Positions 20,050 through 27,071 of a DNA stretch of 50,372 nt are shown piece after piece. Position numbers and translations under genes: made by a program. The DNA is from a virus. Position 1 is the first letter of the stretch. Each line of letters begins with the position of its first letter. The notes under the pieces are model-generated. The model worked only from the letters and a program-made list of their open reading frames with translations. It was not told the origin of the DNA and did not search any database. Location of the stretch: IMG/VR virus record IMGVR_UViG_3300037493_001371, positions 1 to 50,372 of that record. One strand, written 5' to 3'.

Positions 20050-20406
20050 ATGAAAAAAGTATTATTATTGTTGGTATTTATGTTTATGTGTTTTAGTTCT
20101 AATGCTCAAAAAATTAATAAAAAGTTTTTAGAAGGCACTTGGGAAACAGAATTTCACATTGTTGAATTTAAAACTATTAACAAAAAAGAATTTAAAATAA
20201 CAATTATTATAAAAGAAAACAATAAACAAATAGATGTAATCGGTTACAAATTTCATGGAGATGCCTTATATATGGAAACATATTATAAAGAAAACGATTG
20301 GGAAGCTATTGGAAAAATGATTGTTATGGATGATAATACACTTGTTGAGGATATTGTTTCTGAAGCATCTGGAATTTTAATATATAAAAGAAAAAAAATA
20401 AACTAA
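20050..20406 (+). CDS. Secreted lipocalin-like protein
   Basis: 118 residues. MKKVLLLLVFMFMCFSSNAQ is a strong Flavobacteriia-type signal peptide, cleaved after SNAQ. The mature part begins KINKKFLEGTWETEFHIVEF; the LEGTW string and the following regular beta-strands are typical of lipocalin-like domains of Bacteroidota. Such a protein is unusual in a structural operon. It may alter the infected cell's periplasm or envelope, for example by superinfection exclusion, which is speculation. Confidence 0.65.
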   Translation: MKKVLLLLVFMFMCFSSNAQKINKKFLEGTWETEFHIVEFKTINKKEFKITIIIKENNKQIDVIGYKFHGDALYMETYYKENDWEAIGKMIVMDDNTLVEDIVSEASGILIYKRKKIN

Positions 20407-20425
20407 AACAATTAAAACAAAAAAA

Positions 20426-20938
20426 ATGAATAGTCCTTTTAAAATGAAACCGGGTAGAGGCGATATGCCTAAAACTGGTAACGGAATACCTCCAACATTA
20501 ATGTCTTGCTCTCCAATGAAACAAGAAACTGAAATTGAATTAACTAGAAAATTTGACGAAGGTAAAAAGAAAATGGAAAAAGCTAGAAATACTCCTGGCA
20601 AAATAGCTGATATTGAAAGCACACAAGGTATTAAAGTTGATCCAAGATCAGGAGGAGCAATGGTTAAATCTTATGAAAAAAAATATATTCCTGGTGATAT
20701 GGCAAAAGGAGTTAGAGCTAAAATCATAAGTGGTGGTGGCGAACTAGTTAAAGAAGCAAAACTTGGTGAAGATTCTAAACTTAAAAAAGAATTTGAAAGA
20801 GCAAAAGCATTTACTTCAAAAGCTAGAGAAACAAACGCATCACAATACAATATTACTAGCGGAGCTAAATCTACAAACAAAGCTACAGAAAAAGAAAAAC
20901 AAATGTTAGTGAATATTGGCAAAGCTAAGAAAGCTTAA
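20426..20938 (+). CDS. Basic SPFKMKPGRG-type protein
   Basis: 170 residues. The N-terminus NSPFKMKPGRGDMPKTGNGI then PPTLMSCSPMKQ is a motif recurring at the start of marine-phage virion-region proteins. The remainder is Lys/Glu/Ala-rich and helical, with a Gly patch (ISGGGEL). Basic overall; probably a packaged or assembly protein. Leftward frames over it are shadows. Confidence 0.6.
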   Translation: MNSPFKMKPGRGDMPKTGNGIPPTLMSCSPMKQETEIELTRKFDEGKKKMEKARNTPGKIADIESTQGIKVDPRSGGAMVKSYEKKYIPGDMAKGVRAKIISGGGELVKEAKLGEDSKLKKEFERAKAFTSKARETNASQYNITSGAKSTNKATEKEKQMLVNIGKAKKA

Positions 20939-20954
20939 TTAAAAAATAATAATT

Positions 20955-21221
20955 ATGGGACAATACGGTAATCAACCAGATTTTGCGACTACTGTAGGAA
21001 CAGTTAGTGCATTTCCGGCAACAGGAATAAATTCAGCAGCAATATATATAGGGGCTTTAACAGATGAATCACAAGGGGCTACTATTACTGTAAGACCAGT
21101 GGGTAATACAAGTGATGTTACGTTTTCAGGTATAACTAGTGGTAGTTTCTTACCTGTGATAGTTACATCGATAACATCGGCAACCAATATACCAGCTGCT
21201 AGTATATTATTAGTATACTAA
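20955..21221 (+). CDS. Small beta-rich virion protein
   Basis: 88 residues, nearly devoid of Lys and Arg, Thr/Ser/Val-rich (MGQYGNQPDFATTVGTVSAF, SQGATITVRPVGNTSDVTFS). It looks like a beta-sandwich and resembles the 19289 protein in composition. Sits directly before the large fibre gene with 1 nt between, suggesting a fibre base or connector. Inference by context. Confidence 0.55.
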   Translation: MGQYGNQPDFATTVGTVSAFPATGINSAAIYIGALTDESQGATITVRPVGNTSDVTFSGITSGSFLPVIVTSITSATNIPAASILLVY

Positions 21222-21222
21222 T

Positions 21223-23076
21223 ATGATAAACTTAGGATTAGGCGTAGCCTGGACTTTTGGAAAAATAAACAGGTTTGTATCAAATATGATACTAGCTTTT
21301 AGAGCAAGGGTTTATGCAGATAATGGGGTTTTTGAAGCTCCTGCTTGTCTAGCAGCACAACTTGAGGAATTGCGAAAGGATCAGTTGCTTTCTTCTGCAT
21401 CGTTTTTGGTTACACCAAATGCTGTGGAGGAAAACAAACTATTTGCTATTGTACCATCAAGCGGACTTGGTGATTTAGATGTTGTAAGAGCAACGACTGC
21501 AACAAGAGTTAATAGTGCAGGATTGATTGAGCAAGTTCCTTATAATTTATTGCAAAGAAGTGAGCAATTTGAAAATGCAGTTTGGTTGGCAGGTGGTAGT
21601 GGTGCATTTGTTGTCACTACAAATTCTACTACTGCACCAAATGGAACTTTAACCGCAGATAAACTTATAGCTCCTTTAACAAATCAAACAATTAGACAAA
21701 ATTTAGCTAATATAAATACTGCTTATACATTAAGTATTTATTTAAAAACAAATTCAGGAACAAAACAAATGAGATTATTTATAAACGATAGTGAAATACA
21801 ATCGGTTATAAATGTTACTTCTGATTGGCAAAGGTTTACATTAAGTGGAACTGTTGGGAATACTTTAATTGGTGCTGGTAGAGTTGGAATATCGAATGTT
21901 GACATACTTGATAATTCAAGTTTTGTTTACATTTGGGGTGCTCAATTAGTTACAGGCACTTCAGCAAAAGAATATTTTCCTACAACCGATAGATTAGACG
22001 TACCAAGATTAGACTATACAAATTCAAGTTGTCCGAGTATTTTAGTTGAGCCACAAAGAACGAATTTAGTTACTTATTCGGAACAATTAGATAACGCAGC
22101 TTGGGTTAAAACTGCAATAAATATTACTGCTAATTCAACAACTTCACCTGACGGCACTACTACTGCTGACAAATTTATACCTACATCTGCAACAAGTTTG
22201 CATATTACAGAAAGTAGTTCTGTTTCGTTTGTTTCGGGAACAACTTATACTTTTAGTTTTTATGGCAAAAAAGCTGAAAACAATTTCATACAATTTACTG
22301 CATCAAGTGCTTTATTGGGAACACGTGCAAATTTTGACTTAAATAGTGGAGTTTTAGGAACGGTAGATTCGGGTATTACCGCAACAATAACAAGCATTGG
22401 AAATGATGGTTGGTATAGATGTACTGCAACTTTTACTGCATCAGTTACGGGAAGTTATAAAATTATATTAACTGCAATAACAAATTCAACAGCGGTTAGG
22501 TTTCAATCTTTTGCGGGTAATAATGTAAACGGTTTATTTTTATGGGGTGCTCAATTAGAAGTAGGTGCAAACGCTACATCATACATACCAACAGTAGCTT
22601 CAACTGTTACTCGTAATGCAGATGTAATATCTAAAACAGCTATAAGTAGTTTAATAGGTACTACTTATACAGTTTATGGAGAAATAATTAACGAAGGTAT
22701 TCATAACGCAAGGCATTTAGTTTTAAAACTACCAACAGGTGGAAACTACGCTGATGTTGTTTTTATAGTTCAGTATTTCAATGGTTTACAAGCAACCGCA
22801 AATAATTCTACTTCAACAGCTCAATTTACAATTAATTCAGGTTCTTATAGCATAGGGCAAACTTTAAAATACGCTTTAAGATGCGAACAAAATAATGTAG
22901 CTTTTTATATTAATGGAGTTCAGATAGGAGTAGACACTTTATGTACAATTCCCGCTGTTAGCACTTTATATATAGGAAATTATGTTGATTTACAATTAGG
23001 TTCTAAAATAAAATCAACAATGATTTTTCCTTCTGCATTAACAAATACAGAACTTGCACAATTAACAACACTATAA
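21223..23076 (+). CDS. Large fibre with duplicated carbohydrate-binding-like domains
   Basis: 617 residues. An N-terminal anchor (residues 1-90) is followed by two homologous modules: about 105-265 (NLLQRSEQFENAVW ... TTAPNGTLTADKLI ... WGAQLVTG) and about 283-460 (NLVTYSEQLDNAAW ... TTSPDGTTTADKFI ... WGAQLEVG). Both look like CBM-type jelly-rolls. The C-terminal 140 residues resemble a LamG/concanavalin A-like domain (VAFYINGVQIGVDTLC, LYIGNY). Probable receptor- or polysaccharide-binding fibre. Confidence 0.8.
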   Translation: MINLGLGVAWTFGKINRFVSNMILAFRARVYADNGVFEAPACLAAQLEELRKDQLLSSASFLVTPNAVEENKLFAIVPSSGLGDLDVVRATTATRVNSAGLIEQVPYNLLQRSEQFENAVWLAGGSGAFVVTTNSTTAPNGTLTADKLIAPLTNQTIRQNLANINTAYTLSIYLKTNSGTKQMRLFINDSEIQSVINVTSDWQRFTLSGTVGNTLIGAGRVGISNVDILDNSSFVYIWGAQLVTGTSAKEYFPTTDRLDVPRLDYTNSSCPSILVEPQRTNLVTYSEQLDNAAWVKTAINITANSTTSPDGTTTADKFIPTSATSLHITESSSVSFVSGTTYTFSFYGKKAENNFIQFTASSALLGTRANFDLNSGVLGTVDSGITATITSIGNDGWYRCTATFTASVTGSYKIILTAITNSTAVRFQSFAGNNVNGLFLWGAQLEVGANATSYIPTVASTVTRNADVISKTAISSLIGTTYTVYGEIINEGIHNARHLVLKLPTGGNYADVVFIVQYFNGLQATANNSTSTAQFTINSGSYSIGQTLKYALRCEQNNVAFYINGVQIGVDTLCTIPAVSTLYIGNYVDLQLGSKIKSTMIFPSALTNTELAQLTTL

Positions 23077-23077
23077 T

Positions 23078-23416
23078 ATGAATATTTATAAATTAAATTA
23101 TTTAGATAAAGAAACTGCAATAGCTGATTTAATCGCTAAAGGTGTTTACATAGAAACAGAAGACGGATTAGCTTATGCTAACGGAACTCAAGCTGTTGTA
23201 TCAATTGGACAAATTGTTAAAGTACCTGGCACTTACGACGAAGAGGGCAATGTAATTACAGAACCTATTTTTTACGATGGTGTGTTTTACGACGTAATGA
23301 CTACTGATGTAATTGATTTCACACCTAACGAGGTTTATCCTGTTGATTGCGTACATTCTTTTGCAGGATACCCACAAAATGCAGATGGACCAGTAGACGA
23401 ATTAATAATTGAATAA
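23078..23416 (+). CDS. Fibre-associated small protein
   Basis: 112 residues starting MNIYKLNYLDKETAIADLIA. It contains a phage-typical series (GLAYANGTQAVVSIGQIVKV, then GVFYDVMTTDVIDF and HSFAGYP). I recognise this small family as usually lying directly downstream of Bacteroidota phage fibres, which suggests a fibre chaperone or accessory. The gene follows the fibre stop after 1 nt. Confidence 0.7.
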   Translation: MNIYKLNYLDKETAIADLIAKGVYIETEDGLAYANGTQAVVSIGQIVKVPGTYDEEGNVITEPIFYDGVFYDVMTTDVIDFTPNEVYPVDCVHSFAGYPQNADGPVDELIIE

Positions 23417-23435
23417 AACACGTAATTAAATAAAT

Positions 23436-23508
23436 AGCAGGTGGGAGGTAAGGTATCTCACGGGTCTCATAAGCCCGCTTAAACTGGTTCGACTCCAGTA
23501 CGTTGCTA
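23436..23508 (+). tRNA. tRNA with CAT anticodon (Met, or Ile if modified)
   Basis: Cloverleaf read by eye: D stem GAGG/TCTC (23445-48, 23456-59); anticodon stem CGGGT/GCCCG with loop CTCATAA (anticodon CAT at 23468-70); 5-nt variable loop; T stem ACTGG/CCAGT (23483-87, 23495-99) with loop TTCGACT. The acceptor AGCAGGT (23436-42) pairs with 23500-23507 only if G23502 is bulged; the discriminator is A23508. Position 8 is G instead of the usual T, and CCA is not encoded. Confidence 0.75.
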
Positions 23509-23536
23509 CTAATATTAACAATCAAATTAAATAAAA

Positions 23537-23791
23537 ATGGAAGTAGTAAGACAAATTACAACAGAACAATTAGAAACTATTACAAATCAGCAAAAAGATC
23601 TTAATACTATATTAGTAAATATAGGTATGGTAGAATCACAAAAACACATGTTGTTACACCAAATAGCTGATCTTAATAATCTTATTGAAGAAACCAAAAA
23701 CAAACTTCAGGAAGAATACGGTGCAATTAATATTAATTTAACCGATGGTTCATACACTGAGATTGAGCCAGAAGCTGTAGTTGAAGCATAA
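23537..23791 (+). CDS. Coiled-coil hypothetical protein
   Basis: 84 residues. Residues 8-60 form one long helical hairpin (TEQLETITNQQKDLNTILVN, QIADLNNLIEETKNKLQEEY), followed by a short beta segment and an acidic tail (EIEPEAVVEA). Such proteins commonly precede the packaging genes in crAss-like phages. The last base is shared with the next ATG (TAATGG). Function unknown. Confidence 0.65.
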   Translation: MEVVRQITTEQLETITNQQKDLNTILVNIGMVESQKHMLLHQIADLNNLIEETKNKLQEEYGAININLTDGSYTEIEPEAVVEA

Positions 23792-24018
23792 TGGATTCAG
23801 TAGTTAGAAAAATAAGTATAGGAACTAATTATAAAGACGATGCAATGCATTACTCCGTAGGTCAAGAGGTTTACGGAGGGCATCGCATCTCTTATATATT
23901 ATTAGATACCACTGACAACTCTTATAACATCTACATTAAAAAAGAAGATGAAGTAATGCCGTGGAAAAAGTTTAATTGCAATATGGCAATATCAGTTGAA
24001 TATGATTTAGAATACTAA
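23791..24018 (+). CDS. Hypothetical small beta-rich protein
   Basis: 75 residues starting MDSVVRKISIGTNYKDDAMH. A compact beta-type sequence (SVGQEVYGGHRISYILLDTT, NIYIKKEDEVMPWKKFN) without Cys metal sites or membrane segments. It is conserved in position upstream of packaging genes in related phages, as I remember. It overlaps both neighbours by 1 nt. Function unknown. Confidence 0.65.
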   Translation: MDSVVRKISIGTNYKDDAMHYSVGQEVYGGHRISYILLDTTDNSYNIYIKKEDEVMPWKKFNCNMAISVEYDLEY

Positions 24019-24617
24019 TGAATATGACAGCTGTATTTGATTTTATAATTAAACCTGTAGGATCTAGATACAATAATGAAGTTGATGTTGATGGTAAAAA
24101 GCTAATAACAAACACAAGAATCGAAACTTTTAAGTCTGTAAATAAATTAGCCGAGGTGGTATCAGTACCATTGTTTGGCGAAACAGATATAAAAATAGGC
24201 GATATTGTTATTATACATCATAATGTATTTAGAAGATTCTATGACATTAAGGGAAGACAAAAGAATAGTAGATCATACTTTAAAGAAGATTTATATTTTT
24301 GTTCACCTGATCAGATCTATTTATACAAAACAGATAATAAATGGAAGTCAAATGGCGACCGTTGTTTTGTAATGCCAATAAAAAATAAAGACCAATTTAA
24401 GCTATCCAAAGAGCAAAAGCATATTGGAATACTAAAATATGGTAATGAGTCCTTAAATGGGCTCGGAATTAGTCCTGGTGATCTTGTAGGCTACAAACCG
24501 TACAGTGAGTTTGAGTTTATAATAGATGATCAGAGATTATATTGTATGAAATCTAATGATATTGTAATTAAATATGGATATAAAGGACACGAAGAAGAGT
24601 ATAATCCAGGCAGGTAA
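24018..24617 (+). CDS. Tandem cpn10 (GroES)-like fold protein
   Basis: 199 residues. Two successive regions follow a cpn10 pattern. Residues about 1-90 contain FDFIIKPVGSRYNN, LAEVVSVPLFGETDIKIGDI and VIIHHNVFRR. Residues about 110-199 contain FVMPIKNKDQFKLSKEQ, HIGILKYGN, GISPGDLVGYKPYSEFEFII and RLYCMKSNDIVIKYGYKG, which parallels GroES V-G-D-I-V-I-F ... V-L-I-M-S-E-S-D-I-L-A-I-V. A co-chaperonin-like cap or a structural reuse of the fold is possible. No mobile loop is evident. Confidence 0.5.
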   Translation: MNMTAVFDFIIKPVGSRYNNEVDVDGKKLITNTRIETFKSVNKLAEVVSVPLFGETDIKIGDIVIIHHNVFRRFYDIKGRQKNSRSYFKEDLYFCSPDQIYLYKTDNKWKSNGDRCFVMPIKNKDQFKLSKEQKHIGILKYGNESLNGLGISPGDLVGYKPYSEFEFIIDDQRLYCMKSNDIVIKYGYKGHEEEYNPGR

Positions 24618-24849
24618 AGAAGCAGTTGATGAATTAATTAAAGTTGCTAAGTCCCCAATATTAATGGGTAATGAAGATGATCCTGAACCTGAAAAGTTAA
24701 AGAATGCCGCAGCTACAAAAAAGCTAGCTATATTTGACGCTTTTGAAATTCTAAATAGAATCCAAGAAGAAGAAAGAATGTTAGAAGATTCTGATAAGCA
24801 AGCAGACACTAAAGTGTTTAAAGGATTTGCGGAAGGGAGATCTAAATAA
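24574..24849 (+). CDS. Small terminase subunit candidate
   Basis: 91 residues, helical and acidic (MDIKDTKKSIIQAGKEAVDE, then KNAAATKKLAIFDAFEILNR and IQEEERMLEDSD). The AAATKKLAIFDAFEIL string is one I associate with the gene directly upstream of the large terminase in crAss-like phages. Position and size suggest the DNA-recognition subunit of the packaging motor. It overlaps the previous gene by 44 nt and the terminase start by 1 nt. Confidence 0.6.
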   Translation: MDIKDTKKSIIQAGKEAVDELIKVAKSPILMGNEDDPEPEKLKNAAATKKLAIFDAFEILNRIQEEERMLEDSDKQADTKVFKGFAEGRSK

Positions 24850-27068
24850 TGTACGAACAAACTTTATACAAGGTACTTGATGATTACATTAAGCCTAATA
24901 TTATAAAACAAAAAAACCGCCATAGTAAATGGGAATACGGATATAACAAGGACCACAATGTTATTGTTATAAGTCGTACCGGAAAGATTGGTGAGATATA
25001 TGAGATTCAAGATCTTAAAATAGCGTTACCTTTAATAGAAAGTTCTTATAAAAGATCTGATAAAAAGGAAGAGCAATATTGGGATCAAGCTGAATTTCCT
25101 AAAGAATTATCAAAGATTAAAAATGTATTTGATTGGAACAAGTATCCAGATGTTTTTAAGGAACGCTGGTACGATTACATCGATCAAGAATTTAAACACA
25201 GAGAAGAAGGGTTTGCTTTTTATAATAATGGTAAACCAACATATATAACAGGTACACACTATATGTACTTGCAATGGAGCAAGATAGACGTTGGAGCTCC
25301 TGACTTTAGAGAGTCTAATAGACTTTTCTTTATATTTTGGGAAGCTTGTAAAGCAGATGATAGATGTTACGGAATGTGCTATTTAAAGAATAGACGTTCT
25401 GGATTTTCATTTATGTCTTCAGCAGAATTAGTTAATCAAGCAACAATATCAAGTGATGCTCGTTTTGGTATATTATCAAAATCAGGAGCGGATGCTAAAA
25501 AGATGTTTACAGATAAGGTTGTTCCTATATCTATAAACTATCCTTTCTTTTTTAAACCTATCCAAGATGGTATGGATAGACCTAAAACTGAATTAGCTTA
25601 TAGAATACCTGCGTCAAAACTTACACGTAAGAAATTAGATGCAAATGAAAAGCTTGAAGAGCTTGATGGATTAGATACAACAATTGACTGGAAGAATACC
25701 GGAGACAATAGTTATGATGGGGAAAAGTTAAAACTTTTAGCACATGACGAAAGTGGTAAATGGGAAAGACCAGATAATATATTGAACAACTGGCGTGTAA
25801 CAAAAACGTGTCTTAGATTAGGATCTAAAATTATTGGTAAGTGTATGATGGGTTCAACATCAAATGCTTTAGATAAGGGAGGAGAGAATTTTAAAAAACT
25901 TTATTACAATTCAGATGTTACAAAAAGAAACCGCAATGGACAGACTACTTCAGGATTATATAGTTTGTTCATACCTATGGAATGGTCCTACGAGGGCTTC
26001 ATTGATTCTCATGGCTTACCTGTCTTCGACACTCCAGAAAAACCCGTAAAAGGTGTTGATGGTAAATGGATTGATTCAGGGGTTATTGAGCATTGGCAGA
26101 ATGAGGTTGAAGGTTTAAAATCAGACTCTGATGCTTTAAATGAATACTATAGACAGTTTCCTAGAACGGAACAACACGCTTTTAGAGATGAGGCAAAACA
26201 AGCATTATTCAATCTTACTAAGATATATGAACAGATTGATTATAATGATGACTTACGACACTCTAGTGTATTAACACGCGGAAGCTTTCAATGGGAGAAT
26301 GGTGTACAAGACTCTAAAGTAATGTTTTATCCAAATCAGGATGGAAGATTTCTTATTAGCTGGGTTCCCGATAAATACTTGCAAAACCGCGTAATAATAA
26401 AAGATGGAATGAAATATCCTGGCAATGAGCACTGTGGTGCCTTTGGTTGTGATAGTTATGACATTTCAGGAACAGTGGATTCAAGAGGATCTAATGGCGC
26501 ATTACACGGGCTTACAAAGTTTTCAATGGAAAACATCCCTGCTAATCACTTTTTTCTAGAGTATATAGCTAGACCGCAAACAGCTGAGATATTTTTTGAA
26601 GAAGTTTTAATGGCTTGCGTATTTTACGGTATGCCAATACTTGCTGAGAATAATAAAGCTAGGTTACTATATTATTTTAAGAGAAGAGGTTATAGAGGAT
26701 TTTCAATGAATCGTCCAGATAAAGTTTGGAATAAATTATCGCCTACAGAAAAAGAAATAGGTGGTATACCAAATTCAGGTCAAGATATTATACAAGCACA
26801 TGCCGCAGCAATAGAAACTTATGTTGAGAATCATGTTGGTATTCAAGGCGATAACTTTGGATCAATGTATTTTCAACGTACATTAAATGATTGGGCAAGA
26901 TTTGATATTAGTAATAGAACTAAACACGATGCTTCTATTAGTTCAGGATTAGCAATAATGGCATGTAATAAACACATGTATACTCCAGTTTATGAGGTGC
27001 AAAAACAAGCAGTGCCTTTGAATTTTAAGAGATACGACAATAATGGCAATACTTCAAAAATAATATAA
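24849..27068 (+). CDS. terL: Terminase large subunit (packaging ATPase/nuclease)
   Basis: 739 residues. The ATPase has a deviant Walker A, KNRRSGFS (Lys180-Ser187), typical of crAss-like terminases, and a Walker B region ending HDESGKW (Asp300, Glu301). A coupling-motif candidate is MMGSTSNALDKGG. The C-terminal RNase H-like nuclease contributes acidic residues in FGCDSYDISGT (Asp535, Asp538) and probably Glu/Asp later (PILAENNKARLL). It would pump DNA into the prohead with the portal and cut the concatemer. Confidence 0.93.
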   Translation: MYEQTLYKVLDDYIKPNIIKQKNRHSKWEYGYNKDHNVIVISRTGKIGEIYEIQDLKIALPLIESSYKRSDKKEEQYWDQAEFPKELSKIKNVFDWNKYPDVFKERWYDYIDQEFKHREEGFAFYNNGKPTYITGTHYMYLQWSKIDVGAPDFRESNRLFFIFWEACKADDRCYGMCYLKNRRSGFSFMSSAELVNQATISSDARFGILSKSGADAKKMFTDKVVPISINYPFFFKPIQDGMDRPKTELAYRIPASKLTRKKLDANEKLEELDGLDTTIDWKNTGDNSYDGEKLKLLAHDESGKWERPDNILNNWRVTKTCLRLGSKIIGKCMMGSTSNALDKGGENFKKLYYNSDVTKRNRNGQTTSGLYSLFIPMEWSYEGFIDSHGLPVFDTPEKPVKGVDGKWIDSGVIEHWQNEVEGLKSDSDALNEYYRQFPRTEQHAFRDEAKQALFNLTKIYEQIDYNDDLRHSSVLTRGSFQWENGVQDSKVMFYPNQDGRFLISWVPDKYLQNRVIIKDGMKYPGNEHCGAFGCDSYDISGTVDSRGSNGALHGLTKFSMENIPANHFFLEYIARPQTAEIFFEEVLMACVFYGMPILAENNKARLLYYFKRRGYRGFSMNRPDKVWNKLSPTEKEIGGIPNSGQDIIQAHAAAIETYVENHVGIQGDNFGSMYFQRTLNDWARFDISNRTKHDASISSGLAIMACNKHMYTPVYEVQKQAVPLNFKRYDNNGNTSKII

Positions 27069-27071
27069 TAA

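Noticed and set aside
23421-23445. Similarity of AATAAATAGCAGG before the tRNA to the loop of the 44-nt element
   Set aside because: Only 12 of 13 bases in very AT-rich DNA and no stem arms; chance or the tRNA acceptor explains it.
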